DNA of 64,000 nucleotides from Nocardia cyriacigeorgica. GTDB lineage: Bacteria > Actinomycetota > Actinomycetes > Mycobacteriales > Mycobacteriaceae. Positions 43,213 through 53,570 of this stretch are shown in pieces. Position 1 is the stretch's first letter. Each line of letters starts with the position of its first letter. The stretch lies in assembly GCF_029868385.1 (NCBI RefSeq), contig NZ_JARWNX010000023.1:1-64000 (forward strand), written 5' to 3'. The notes below the pieces were generated by a model. That model saw only the letters and a program-made list of their open reading frames with translations, searched no databases and was not told the origin of the DNA. The position numbers and the translations under genes are program-made.

Positions 43213-44304
43213 GTGGATGTCAGCGCCGCCGAACCCGGTAGGGCCCGCGCGACACGTATCGCGGTACTGGTCTCGGCTCTCGTGTTCGGCTGCGGCGTCG
43301 GCCATGCACCGGCAGCACCGGGTACCGGCGGCGACGCACCGATTCCGGTGCGCGCGATGGCTGCTGCGCGACCGGCGGCCGACGGCTCGCATCTGGTGTC
43401 CGCCGGACAGGGGCCGGGTCGGATCATCGACCTGTCGGTCCACTCGACCGCCATGGGTCGGACAGTGGCGGTCGAAGTCCTTCCGGCAGCCGATGTTTCG
43501 AGGCCAGCGCCGACGCTGTATCTGCTCAATGGTGTCGACGGCGGTTCGAGCACCGGGGTCTGGAGCGACGGCAGCAATTGGTTCACCGAAACGGATGCGG
43601 CGGACTTCTTTGCCGATAAGCAGGTCAATGTGGTGATGCCGGTCGGTGGCGGTGCCAGTTTCTACACCGATTGGCGCGCCGACGATCCGCAGCTCGGTCG
43701 ACACCGGTGGACGACCTTCCTCACCGAGGAGCTGCCGCCGGTGATCGACTCGGCACTACGAGGCACCGGTGTCGACGCGGTGGCTGGATTGTCGATGGCG
43801 GCCGCCGCGGTGTTCCGGCTCGCCCTCGCGGCGCCGCAGCGATTCCGGGCCGTCGCCTCCTACAGCGGCTGTGTGCGCACCAGCGACCCGCACGGGCAGG
43901 CGCTGGTCGATGCCATCGTGCTCGGGCACGGGGGTGATCCGCACAATCTGTGGGGGCCGCCGACGGATCCGCTGTGGTCGGCGAACGATCCCTATCTGCG
44001 TGCCGAAGAACTCCGCGGCACCGCGATCTATGTGTCCACGGGCAACGGCTGGCCGGGCCCGTTGGACACCCTCGACGGCCCCGGTATCGACGGCAACCCG
44101 GTGACATTGGCCGATCAACTCGTCCTCGGCGGCGTCCTGGACGGCATCGCCCATGCGTGCACCCGGCAGTTGCGGGACCGATTGCGGGAACTGGACATTC
44201 CCGCCACCTTCGACCTCCGTCCCAGTGGCACCCACTCCTGGGGCTATTGGGAGCAGGACCTGCACAATTCTTGGCCGCTGCTCGAAGCGGCGATCACCGA
44301 ATGA
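43213..44304 (+). CDS. Ag85-like exported esterase / mycolyltransferase
   Basis: A 363-residue protein with an N-terminal signal (about 10-40, ending in the A-P-A-A-P region) and the alpha/beta fold of the antigen 85 family. The nucleophile elbow is G-L-S-M-A with Ser194, and the catalytic His is in GTHSWGYWEQD (His341). The acid residue is probably the Asp or Glu in the D-T-L-D-G-P region. Family members transfer mycolic acids to trehalose or arabinogalactan outside the cell. GGAGG at 43201-43205 is 7 bases before the GTG. Lying beside an MmpL, a PKS and a PapA gene, it may add an acyl group outside the membrane. Confidence 0.85.
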   Translation: MDVSAAEPGRARATRIAVLVSALVFGCGVGHAPAAPGTGGDAPIPVRAMAAARPAADGSHLVSAGQGPGRIIDLSVHSTAMGRTVAVEVLPAADVSRPAPTLYLLNGVDGGSSTGVWSDGSNWFTETDAADFFADKQVNVVMPVGGGASFYTDWRADDPQLGRHRWTTFLTEELPPVIDSALRGTGVDAVAGLSMAAAAVFRLALAAPQRFRAVASYSGCVRTSDPHGQALVDAIVLGHGGDPHNLWGPPTDPLWSANDPYLRAEELRGTAIYVSTGNGWPGPLDTLDGPGIDGNPVTLADQLVLGGVLDGIAHACTRQLRDRLRELDIPATFDLRPSGTHSWGYWEQDLHNSWPLLEAAITE

Positions 44305-44323
44305 GGTAGGCGCGGACAATCGT

Positions 44324-46546
44324 TCAGCGCGCGCCACCGGCGGTGGGCGCCGCGTCATCGGCGGACATCGCGGCTTTTTCCTGACCGTCGACCGGCGTCC
44401 GCGGACTGCGCCGCATCCATCTGGGCGCCCACCAGCAGGCCTCGCCCAGCAATCGCATGCTCGCGGGTACCAGCAGCACTCGAAGGACCGTGGCGTCGAT
44501 GAGCAATGCCGCGACCATGCCGAACGCGATGTACTGCATCATCAGCAGGTCCGAGAGCGCGAACGCGCCGGTCACGATCAACAGGATCAAGGCCGCGGCG
44601 GTGATGATCCGCCCGGTGTGGGCGACCCCCGATCGGATCGCCTCGGTCGTCGACGCGCCTGCCGCACGTGCCTCGACGATGCGGGAGAGCAGGAATATCT
44701 CGTAGTCGGTGGACAGGCCGTAGATCACCGAGACGATCACCACCAGCACCAGCGCCATGATCGGCTGTGGCGTGACTCCGAGCAGTTCGGCGCCGTGACC
44801 GTCGATGAAGATCCAGGTGAGGATGCCGAGCGTGGCGCCGAGCCCGAGCAGGTTCATCGCCGCCGCCTGGATCGGCAGCACCAGCGAACCGAAGGTCAGC
44901 GCCATCAGCACGGAGGTGGCGAAGAAGACCAGCGCGATCAGATACGGCATCCGGTCGACCAGCGCGTCCACGCTGTCCTGCTCGACGGCGGGCTGACCAC
45001 CGACCAGCAGAGTGGCGCCCGGCGGTAGCGGCATCGAACGCAGATGGTCGATGGTCTGTTCGGCATCGCCGGAGGCATCGAGCACGGTCTGGGTGGTGAA
45101 CACATTGGGTTGGGCGGGTCTGCGCAACAATGCGGGGAAGGGGGCCGCCAGGCCCGGCGCTTGGTTGGCTCTGGCCAAGACCGTGTCGCCGGCGTCGGTG
45201 TCGAAGGTGACGACGACGAGGTCGATCGGATTGATGCGGCGCAGCGGGAACAGCTCGTCGAAATGCTGCTGCGCGAGCCGGGTCGGATGCTCCGGCGGCA
45301 GGAATCGTTCGTTGATGGAACCGAAGGCCAGACCACGCATCGGCAGGATCAGCAGCAGCAACCCGAGACATACCGTGATGGCCACCGCGAGTGGCCTTTT
45401 CATGACGCGTGCGGCGATGCGGCCCCAGATATTGTCCGGTTCCTGATTCGGGGCGGCGACCGTGCGGAACCAGTCGACGCCGAACCGGTCCACCCGCCGC
45501 CCGAGGAGCGCCAGCAGGGCGGGCAGCACCGTGAGTGAGGTCAGCGCGGCCAGCGAGACGGTGATGATGGCGCCGAAAGCGAAAGATTTCAGAAAGCCCT
45601 GCGGGAACACCAGAATGGCGCCGGCGGCGACCACCACGATGGTGGCGGAGAACAAGACGGTGCGGCCAGCGGTCGACACCGTGCGCCGCACGGCATCGGG
45701 TACGTCGCGGTCGTCGGCGAGTTCTTCCCGGAACCGGCTCAGCACGAACAGGCCGTAGTCGATGGCCAGACCGAGCCCGATCATCGACACCACCGGTGAG
45801 ACGAACGAATTCACCTCGGTGACCGTGGTGAGCAGCCGGAGCAGGCCCCAGGCGCCGAGCACGGTGAGCGCGCCGACGATCAGCGGCAGCGCGGCGGCGA
45901 CCACACCACCGAAGAGGAAGAACAACAGCACCGCCACGGCGGGGATGGCGAACAGTTCCACGCGCCGCTGATCATGGGCCATGGTGTCGTTCAACGCACC
46001 GGCCACCGGTCGACCGCCGGCCACTTCCATATCGACGCCGGGTAGGTCGAAAACGTCGGCGACAGTGCGGAAATTGCGCATCTGCGCGGTGTCGTCGGCA
46101 CCGTTGACGGCGAGGGAGGCGAAGGCATGGCGCCGGTCGTCGGAACCGAACACCTCTGGCATCGCCAGTCCGGTGTCGGTGGGCCAGTAGGCGCCGTTGA
46201 CGCGGCCGATCTGCTCCGGGAAACGTTGTGGCAGTTCGTTCAACCACGCCACGATCGGCTCGGCGAATCCGGGATCGTCGACGGTGGCGCCATCGGGTGC
46301 GTGGAACAGCAGGATGATGTCGGCGCTGTGATCGGGGCCGAACACCTCATCGCGTAACTGGGCCGCGCGCACCGATTCCGAGCCCGGATCGTCCCAGCCG
46401 CCGGAGCCGAGCTGGGCGCCGAGACCGAGCCCGTACCAGCCGAGTGCGAGCAGCGCGGCCACCATGACGCCGAGGACGGTGAAACGTCGCCGCACCACGA
46501 TATCGGCCCAGTGTGTCAACTCGGCGAACAATTGTCGCCTCCCCAT
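44324..46546 (-). CDS. MMPL-family lipid transporter
   Basis: A 740-residue RND-type protein of the MmpL family. Two copies of the membrane half are visible, each with large external loops. The proton-relay motifs are G-L-A-I-D-Y-G-L-F-V-L-S-R in the first half and Y-G-L-S-T-D-Y-E-I-F-L-L-S-R in the second. About twelve helices. The annotated ATG at 46546 has a Shine-Dalgarno-like GGGGAGG inside the coding frame, 6 bases before a TTG at 46531, so translation may begin at residue 6. It is divergent from the PKS gene, the typical layout for exporting the lipid made by that PKS. Confidence 0.9.
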   Translation of the reverse strand: MGRRQLFAELTHWADIVVRRRFTVLGVMVAALLALGWYGLGLGAQLGSGGWDDPGSESVRAAQLRDEVFGPDHSADIILLFHAPDGATVDDPGFAEPIVAWLNELPQRFPEQIGRVNGAYWPTDTGLAMPEVFGSDDRRHAFASLAVNGADDTAQMRNFRTVADVFDLPGVDMEVAGGRPVAGALNDTMAHDQRRVELFAIPAVAVLLFFLFGGVVAAALPLIVGALTVLGAWGLLRLLTTVTEVNSFVSPVVSMIGLGLAIDYGLFVLSRFREELADDRDVPDAVRRTVSTAGRTVLFSATIVVVAAGAILVFPQGFLKSFAFGAIITVSLAALTSLTVLPALLALLGRRVDRFGVDWFRTVAAPNQEPDNIWGRIAARVMKRPLAVAITVCLGLLLLILPMRGLAFGSINERFLPPEHPTRLAQQHFDELFPLRRINPIDLVVVTFDTDAGDTVLARANQAPGLAAPFPALLRRPAQPNVFTTQTVLDASGDAEQTIDHLRSMPLPPGATLLVGGQPAVEQDSVDALVDRMPYLIALVFFATSVLMALTFGSLVLPIQAAAMNLLGLGATLGILTWIFIDGHGAELLGVTPQPIMALVLVVIVSVIYGLSTDYEIFLLSRIVEARAAGASTTEAIRSGVAHTGRIITAAALILLIVTGAFALSDLLMMQYIAFGMVAALLIDATVLRVLLVPASMRLLGEACWWAPRWMRRSPRTPVDGQEKAAMSADDAAPTAGGAR

Positions 46547-47103
46547 TCATCGCGCGGATCGCACCCGGTCTGCTGTGACGCGACACCGTCTCCGTCGGGC
46601 ATCATCGGACAAGGCGGTATGAAAGATGTCCTCACGTATTCACCCGGCGATTTCGCGGAATGGTCGAAACGTTCCGGTGCGTGAGCGAGGACCGTGGCGA
46701 CGATACAACTCGCAGTCGGGTTTCACCGTCCGATCACGCCCATTTCCGCGCGGTCACAAGGGCCGCAGGTGAACCGTTGTGACACATGTGCATCGGGGGT
46801 GTTCCGGTCACTGACAGCCGAGGCTTCATATGCGCGAGATGCGCTGAATTACGGTGATGAGCAGGTCTTTCCCCTCGCATCTCCTCGTCGATGACCGCGG
46901 TGCGGGCCATCAGCGGCTGGGCGGGGTCACAAGTCGTGACGGTCGAACCACGGGAGAGATGCCAAACTCTGCCGATTCTTTTCTGCGCCGATTTGTTCGG
47001 TCCTAGTTTGGCTTCATCGGTCGACTGCGTAGGGCCGCATGAGACGTGTGTGATCGCCGAGACGGTATCGGCGATCGCCATTACCGAGACACCGGAGGAA
47101 TGT
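46547..47103. other. Long MmpL-PKS intergenic region
   Basis: 557 bases without a convincing gene. It must carry the divergent promoters of the MmpL and PKS genes. The PKS frame is open back to 46891, but no similarity or ribosome binding site supports a start before 47104. A long untranslated leader is likely. GTTGTGACACATGTGCATC near 46773 is a weak CRP-like candidate only. Confidence 0.5.
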
Positions 47104-50100
47104 GTGTCTGATATTGCCATTGTCGGTATCGGTTGTCGGTTCGCGGGTGGAATCGACTCACCGGAAACATTCTGGGATTTCGTGATCGAGAAGCGCGACG
47201 GCGTCGTCGACGTGCCCGCGGATCGGTGGGACTACCGCCGCTACTACGACCCCGAACCACGCACACCGGGGCGCGCCTACACCAAGCGCGGCGCGTTCAT
47301 GACCACTGATCCCTGGGAGTTCGATCCCGACTTCTTCGGTATCTCACCGCGTGAGGCCACCGTGCTCGATCCGCAGCAGCGGCTGATGCTCGAGGTCACC
47401 TGGGAAGCGCTCGACGACGCGGGGCTCGCGGGTCGCGCGGCAGGGGAGTCGGTGGGTGTGTACGTCGGCGGGTTCGTGGTGGACCAGTCGGTGATCGGGG
47501 TGGTGGGGCCCGCGCTGTTCCACACCGATATGCACACCCCGGCGAGTGCGTCCTACACCATGCTGTCGAACCGGATCGCCTACGCGCTGAACCTGGTCGG
47601 GCCCGCGATCACCGTGGATACGGCGTGCTCGTCGTCGCTGGTGGCGCTCCATCTGGCCTGCCAGGCCCTCGACAACGGTGACTGTGAGGTGGCGCTGGCC
47701 GGTGGCGTGAACGTGATGTTGCAACCGGAGACCTTCGTCCTGATGTGCAAGGGCGGCTTCCTCGCCACCGACGGCCGCTGCAAATCCTTCGATGCCGCCG
47801 CCGATGGTTACGGACGCGGCGAAGGCGCCGGGATGGTGGCGTTGAAGAAGCTCGACGACGCGGTGCGTGACGGTGACCGTATCTACGCGGTGGTCAAGGC
47901 GACCGGGTCCAATCAGGACGGGCGCACCACCGCCATCACCGTGCCGAATGTCGATTCGCAGGAGGCGCTGGCGCGTGCGGTGTGCGCGCGTTCGGGACTG
48001 GCGCCGGAATCGATCACCTATCTCGAAGCGCACGGCACCGGAACCCTCGTGGGCGATCCGGTCGAGCTGCGGGCGCTCGGCCAGGTGTTCGGCGCGCCGA
48101 CCGGTCGGACGGGCAGTGTCGGCGTCGGTTCGGTGAAGGCGACGATCGGCCACACCGAGGCCGCAGCGGGCGTGGCCAGCGTCATCAAGGCGGCCCTTGC
48201 CATCCAGCACCGTACGCTGCCGCCGCAGGGCTGGCTGGACCAGCAGAACCCGGACATCCCTTTCGACGAACTCGGTCTGCACGTGCAGACCGAGGCACAA
48301 CCGCTGCCCGCGGACGCGCCGCCGATGTCGGTGGCGGTCAATGGTTTCGGCTACGGCGGCACCAACGCCCACGCCATCCTGCACGAGTTCCGACCTGATT
48401 CGCCCGCGCCGCGGCCGAGCCGCACCCACCTGGGCATCCTGCCCATCTCCGCACGCGGCACCGCCGCCGCTCGGGCACTTGCGGGCCGGTTCGCCGATCT
48501 GATCACCGCGGGCGCCGACCCCGATCATCTCGCCGAAGCGGCGTGGACGCGGATGGCGCACCACCCGTACCGCACCGGTGTACTGCTCGGTGAGTCCACC
48601 GATGACCTGGTGCGGGATCTGCGCGATTACGCGGCGGGCGAGGGGCGTGACGCGTCGAAGACCATCGTCTCCCGCAGCGCGGAACCGGTGTTCGTGTTCT
48701 CCGGTATGGGCCCGCAGCACTGGCAGATGGGGCGCGGCCTACTGGCGGCGGGTGGCGCCTTCGCCGCGGCGGCGGCCGAGATCGACGCGGAGTTCCGCGC
48801 GATCTCCGGGTGGTCGATCATCGAGGAACTGCGCAAACCGCAAGACGATTCGCGCGTCACCCGCACCGAGGTGGCCCAGCCCGCCAACTTCCTCGTCCAG
48901 GTGGGTCTGGTGCGTGAGCTGGCCGAGTACGGCATCACGCCCGCCGCGATCGTCGGCCACAGTGTTGGCGAGGTGTCGGCGGCATATGTGAGCGGGATGC
49001 TGTCGCTGTCGGATGCGGTGCGGGTGGTCTATCACCGGGCCCGGTTGCAGGCGAGCACCGCGGGCACCGGCGGCATGCTCGCCGTCGGCCTCACCGAACA
49101 ACAGGCGATCGAACTCATCGGCGACGATCCGCGCATCGATATCGCCGCGGTCAACAGCCCCACCTCGCTCACCCTGTCCGGTGCGGTGCACAGGCTGGAC
49201 GAACTGGCCGAAAAGCTCACCGAGGACGGTATCTTCGCGCGCCGCCTGCGGGTCGAGGTGCCCTATCACAGCAGGCTGATGGGGCCGATCGAAGCCGAGC
49301 TGCGCGAAGCGCTCGCCGAGCTGACGCCGCGGCCGCCGACGGTGCCGCTGTACTCGACGGTCACCGGCGCACCGGTCACCGAGGGGGACTGGAACGCCGA
49401 ATACTGGTGGTCGAATGTGCGGCAGCCGGTGCGGTTCGCCGCTGCCATCGGCGCGTTGACGGCCGCGGGCAGTCGTGTCTTTCTCGAGGTCGGCCCGCAT
49501 CCGGTGCTGTCGGGCAATATCCGCGAGGTGCTGCTCGGCGCCGATGTCAACGGGACGACGGTGGCGACCCTCGATCGCGAACAATCCGATTCGGTGAGCA
49601 TGCGCCGCACCCTCATCGGTCTGCACGCCGCCGGTGTGCTCGACCGCGATCGGCTGTTCCCGCCCGACAGCCCACCCACCCCGCATCTGCCGCTGCCGCG
49701 CTATCCCTGGCAGCGCACCCGGCTGCATTCGGCGCTGCCGCTGTTCGAACAGGCGCGGCTCGGCACGCCGAATTCCTATGCGATGCTCGGTGATCCGGAT
49801 GTGGAGGGCCGCCCGGAGTGGTTGTTGCAGGTCGGCACCGAGTTGTTGCCGTGGCTGGCCGATCATGTGGTCAATGGGATCAAGATCATGCCGGGCGCTG
49901 CCTATCTCGATGCCGCGCTCAGCGCCACCGCATCGCGGATCGGGAGCAAACAGGTGGCGTTGGAAGGTGTTCGGTTCGTCGCACCGCTGATCATGGGCGC
50001 ACCGGATGTACCGCTGGTCGCGGTGAGCGTCGAGGAGGCCAGTGGCCGATTCCTGATCAGATCGCGCAGTGCGACCGGCACCGCGTGGACGGTGCACGCG

Positions 50101-53100
50101 TCGGGGCGGACCTTGACAGGCAGTCATGAGCCGACGGTGGTGCGGGTCCCCACGATCGATGTCGGTATCGACGTCGATCCCGCGATGTTCTATTCCGGTC
50201 TCGCCGCCGCGGGATTGCAGTACGGCCCGTCGTTCCAGCGGGTGACCTCGGTGCGGGTCGGCAAGGACGCCGTGGTCGCCACCGTCGACGGCGCCATCGC
50301 CGCAGGTTCCGGGCATCTGGCGCATCCGGCGGTGGTGGACGCCGCGATGCAGTGCGCGGCCCTGCTGTTCGCCGATGAACGCATCGATGAAGGTGTACTG
50401 GTTCCGGTCGGTGTGGCCGCGGTCCGGCTGCTCGCCGAACTCCCCGCAACCATCACCGTGGTCGCGCGCCGTGACCCGCAGGCCAGGCTGCGGGCCGATG
50501 TGGATCTGCTCGACGGCGATCACATGCTGGTCGCGCGGTTGACCGGTGTGCAGATCGGCGCGCTGAAACCCGGCGACTATCCGCTGCACCGGATGGCCGA
50601 CTTCTACTACAGCGACACCATGGAAGAACGCGACCCGATCGACCCGGCGGCCTTCGCCGACGCCGGTTCGGTGACCACCGTGATCGTGCAGGTGGGGGAG
50701 GGCGCCAGGGCGGGCGAACTCGCGGCCGCATGCACGGGCTCACGGTTGTATGTCGCCGACCGAGGCCAGAACCTGGAATCCGATCTGGTGGCGAATCTGC
50801 GTGCGGCGACAGCGGAGGGGACCGACCGGCTGCACGTCTGCGTGGTCGCCGGTGCGATCGACGACGATGTGGCCGCCCTGTGGACGTTGAAGCGCATCGC
50901 CGTCGCGGTGGACGAATTCGCCAACCCGCCCGCCGAAGGCGATTCCCCGCAATCGGTGTTCGGGGACGGCGTCGTGCACGCCACCCTGGTGACCGAGCGC
51001 GCCTTCACCCTGCCCGGCAGCCCGGTCGCACCGGACCCGCGTCAGGCCGCCCTGGCCGGTGCGCGGCGGGTGCTGCTCAATGAGCAGACACCGTTGCGGT
51101 GGCGTCTGGTCGATATCGAACCGGGCACCGCGACGACCGATCTGCTCGCGGAACTGGCCGTGCCGGGCGCTTTTTCGCACGACAACTGCGATGAGGTGCT
51201 GCTGCGGGACGGCAAACGCTGGGCGCCGGTGGTGACCAAACCCCTGCCCGATCGCCTCGAGGAGCTGGACGCGGTGCGACCGCTCACCGATCCCGAGGTG
51301 AACTTCGAACTCGATATGCCACGGACCCGGCTGCTGTCGGCGCTGGCCTGGCGCGAATGCCCGCGCCCGGCGCCGGGCGCCGGTCAGCTCGAGGTGCGGA
51401 TGCAGGTCATCGGGCTGAACTACAAGGACCCGCTCAAGATCATCGGGCTGCTCGGTGAACGTGAACTGGCGCCCACCTATTTCGGCACCGTGCCCGGTAT
51501 GGAAGGGGTCGGAACCGTGGTCGGGGTCGGTCCCGGAGTCGAGGACGTCGCGGTCGGCGATCTGGTCGCGGTGGCGGCCAAGGGGATGATGCGGCGCTTC
51601 GCCGTCGTCGACCGGCAACTGGTGGTCGCCCTGCCCGCCGGTACCGATCCCGGCCACTGCACCAGCACCATCGCCTTCGGCACCGCCGAATACGCCCTGC
51701 TGGATCTGGCCCGCCTGGAACCGGGGGAGACGGTCCTGATCCACGGCGCGGCCGGTGGCGTCGGCACCGCCGCCATCCAGGTGGCCAAGGCACGCGGCGC
51801 CCGCATCATCGGCACGGCGAGCACCGACGAGCGTCGGGCCCATGTGCTCGCCCTCGGCGCCGACTACGCGGTGAACTCACGCTCGCTCAATTTCGTCGAC
51901 GATGTGCTCGAACTGACCGGCGGCGCGGGCGCCGACGTGATCATCAGCAGCGCGCCGGGCGAAATCCTGCGGCAGAATTTCAATGCCGCTGCCGAATTCG
52001 GGCGCATCGTGGAGGTCGGCAAAGCCGATATCTACACCGGCGGCCTGCTGGAACTGGCCAATTTCGACAAGAACCTCGCCTACTACTCGATGGACCTCGA
52101 CCGCCTGGTGGCGGTGAGTCCGCGGCGACTGGCCCGACTGCTGGAGCGAGTGTTCGAGAAGGTCACCGACGGCACCTATACGCCGCTGCCGTACCAGCTG
52201 TTCGACACCGACGAGGTGAGCAAGGCTTTCGAGGAAACCCTGCGCTCATCACGCCCGGCCCGCATCGCCCTGCGAATGGACGCACCGCAGCCATCGGTCC
52301 GGCCGTACCTGCCCGAGGTCGAGATCAGCGGTACCGCGACCTATCTGATCACCGGCGGTTTCGGCGGGTTCGGTTTGGCCATCGGGCGCTGGCTGGCTCT
52401 GCGCGGCGCACGCCGACTGGTCCTGCTCGGGCGCAGTGGTCCGGCCACCGAGGAAGCGCGGCAGCAACTCTCGGCCTGGCGCACGCTCGGCCTCGAGGTG
52501 GTCGAGGAGCGCGCCGACGTCGCCGACGCGGCCGCGATCGCCGAAGTGGTGGCACGGGCCCACACCGAACGCCATCCGCTGCGCGGAGTGTTCCACGCCG
52601 CCGGTGCCGTGGCCGACAACCGGATCAGCAAGATGGAACCCGAGCAACTGGACCGGGTCTACCGGCCGAAGGTGCACGGCGCGCAGGTGGTGCACCGGGC
52701 CGTCGCCGAGGCCGATATCGCACTGGACATGTTCGTGCTGTGCTCCTCGGGCGGCTCGATGTACGGCATCTACGGCCAGTACAACTATTGCGCCGCCAAT
52801 GTCGCGGTCGAGGCACTGGCCGAGACCTGGTCGCGGGCCGGTGAACGGGCGCTGTGCATCGGCTGGGGCCATCTGTCCGGCGCCACCGGCGGTATGGCCG
52901 CCGACGAGACCGCCGAAAAGTACCTCGACCTGGTGGGATTCGGGCCGATCGACATGGCCGACGCCACCGCGTACATGGAGCAGACACTGCGACTCGGGGT
53001 ATCGCGCGCGGCGATCATCCCCACCGACTGGGCCAAGCTGACCGGCACCTTCCCACAGCTCACCCGGACCGGCCGCACGATCGCACTGGCCAAGGCCTCC

Positions 53101-53553
53101 GCCAAGGACACCTCGGAACTGGCGCGGCTGCGCGCGGAACTGGCGGCCATGGAGGAGGCCAAGCGTGGACCGCATATCGCCCGCAAGATGGCCGAGGAAC
53201 TGGCCGTCGTCATGGGGGTGCCGGTGGAGTCGATCGATATGACGATCCCGGTCCCCGAACTCGGGTTGGACTCACTGATGGCGGTCGAGCTGGGCGCGCG
53301 CGTCACCAAAGCGCTCGGCATCGACCTGATGTCGTTGCAGATGGGTCGGTCGTTCAGTTTGGAACAGGCCGGTCCGAAGGTGGCGGAGCTGATCCTCGCG
53401 CACGAGACGGGTTCCGCGCCGACGGCGCCGGACCCGGTGATCGTGGCCGCCACCGCGAACGGGTCCACCGGGCGCACCGGCGACGATCCGGCCGCGAACG
53501 GGTCGGCGTCGAACGAGAGCGTCGACGAAACGTCGATGGCCGTGGCGCGGTAG
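47104..53553 (+). CDS. Type I polyketide synthase, mycocerosic-acid-synthase-like
   Basis: A 2149-residue single-module reducing PKS. Domain order: KS (about 1-430; active Cys175 in DTACSSS, His in EAHGTGT and KATIGHTEAAAG), AT (about 530-830; Ser620 in GHSVGE), DH (about 890-1150; His921 in H-x3-G-x4-P, Asp1079), ER (about 1400-1720; NADPH loop HGAAGGVG), KR (about 1745-1920; GGFGGFG, Tyr1895) and ACP (about 2015-2090; Ser2057 in LGLDSLM). All catalytic residues are present, so full reduction is expected, as in Mas, Pks2 and Pks3/4, which build methyl-branched acids by iteration. GGAGGA supports the GTG at 47104. Adjacent PapA and MmpL genes fit this role. No thioesterase; release is probably by the acyltransferase. 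Confidence 0.93.
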   Translation: MSDIAIVGIGCRFAGGIDSPETFWDFVIEKRDGVVDVPADRWDYRRYYDPEPRTPGRAYTKRGAFMTTDPWEFDPDFFGISPREATVLDPQQRLMLEVTWEALDDAGLAGRAAGESVGVYVGGFVVDQSVIGVVGPALFHTDMHTPASASYTMLSNRIAYALNLVGPAITVDTACSSSLVALHLACQALDNGDCEVALAGGVNVMLQPETFVLMCKGGFLATDGRCKSFDAAADGYGRGEGAGMVALKKLDDAVRDGDRIYAVVKATGSNQDGRTTAITVPNVDSQEALARAVCARSGLAPESITYLEAHGTGTLVGDPVELRALGQVFGAPTGRTGSVGVGSVKATIGHTEAAAGVASVIKAALAIQHRTLPPQGWLDQQNPDIPFDELGLHVQTEAQPLPADAPPMSVAVNGFGYGGTNAHAILHEFRPDSPAPRPSRTHLGILPISARGTAAARALAGRFADLITAGADPDHLAEAAWTRMAHHPYRTGVLLGESTDDLVRDLRDYAAGEGRDASKTIVSRSAEPVFVFSGMGPQHWQMGRGLLAAGGAFAAAAAEIDAEFRAISGWSIIEELRKPQDDSRVTRTEVAQPANFLVQVGLVRELAEYGITPAAIVGHSVGEVSAAYVSGMLSLSDAVRVVYHRARLQASTAGTGGMLAVGLTEQQAIELIGDDPRIDIAAVNSPTSLTLSGAVHRLDELAEKLTEDGIFARRLRVEVPYHSRLMGPIEAELREALAELTPRPPTVPLYSTVTGAPVTEGDWNAEYWWSNVRQPVRFAAAIGALTAAGSRVFLEVGPHPVLSGNIREVLLGADVNGTTVATLDREQSDSVSMRRTLIGLHAAGVLDRDRLFPPDSPPTPHLPLPRYPWQRTRLHSALPLFEQARLGTPNSYAMLGDPDVEGRPEWLLQVGTELLPWLADHVVNGIKIMPGAAYLDAALSATASRIGSKQVALEGVRFVAPLIMGAPDVPLVAVSVEEASGRFLIRSRSATGTAWTVHASGRTLTGSHEPTVVRVPTIDVGIDVDPAMFYSGLAAAGLQYGPSFQRVTSVRVGKDAVVATVDGAIAAGSGHLAHPAVVDAAMQCAALLFADERIDEGVLVPVGVAAVRLLAELPATITVVARRDPQARLRADVDLLDGDHMLVARLTGVQIGALKPGDYPLHRMADFYYSDTMEERDPIDPAAFADAGSVTTVIVQVGEGARAGELAAACTGSRLYVADRGQNLESDLVANLRAATAEGTDRLHVCVVAGAIDDDVAALWTLKRIAVAVDEFANPPAEGDSPQSVFGDGVVHATLVTERAFTLPGSPVAPDPRQAALAGARRVLLNEQTPLRWRLVDIEPGTATTDLLAELAVPGAFSHDNCDEVLLRDGKRWAPVVTKPLPDRLEELDAVRPLTDPEVNFELDMPRTRLLSALAWRECPRPAPGAGQLEVRMQVIGLNYKDPLKIIGLLGERELAPTYFGTVPGMEGVGTVVGVGPGVEDVAVGDLVAVAAKGMMRRFAVVDRQLVVALPAGTDPGHCTSTIAFGTAEYALLDLARLEPGETVLIHGAAGGVGTAAIQVAKARGARIIGTASTDERRAHVLALGADYAVNSRSLNFVDDVLELTGGAGADVIISSAPGEILRQNFNAAAEFGRIVEVGKADIYTGGLLELANFDKNLAYYSMDLDRLVAVSPRRLARLLERVFEKVTDGTYTPLPYQLFDTDEVSKAFEETLRSSRPARIALRMDAPQPSVRPYLPEVEISGTATYLITGGFGGFGLAIGRWLALRGARRLVLLGRSGPATEEARQQLSAWRTLGLEVVEERADVADAAAIAEVVARAHTERHPLRGVFHAAGAVADNRISKMEPEQLDRVYRPKVHGAQVVHRAVAEADIALDMFVLCSSGGSMYGIYGQYNYCAANVAVEALAETWSRAGERALCIGWGHLSGATGGMAADETAEKYLDLVGFGPIDMADATAYMEQTLRLGVSRAAIIPTDWAKLTGTFPQLTRTGRTIALAKASAKDTSELARLRAELAAMEEAKRGPHIARKMAEELAVVMGVPVESIDMTIPVPELGLDSLMAVELGARVTKALGIDLMSLQMGRSFSLEQAGPKVAELILAHETGSAPTAPDPVIVAATANGSTGRTGDDPAANGSASNESVDETSMAVAR

Positions 53554-53570
53554 GGAAGGGGTTTCTCGCC

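Noticed and set aside
48739..50589. Minus-strand frame of 616 codons inside the PKS gene
   Set aside because: Antisense shadow of the AT and DH domains of the PKS, caused by high GC at third positions.
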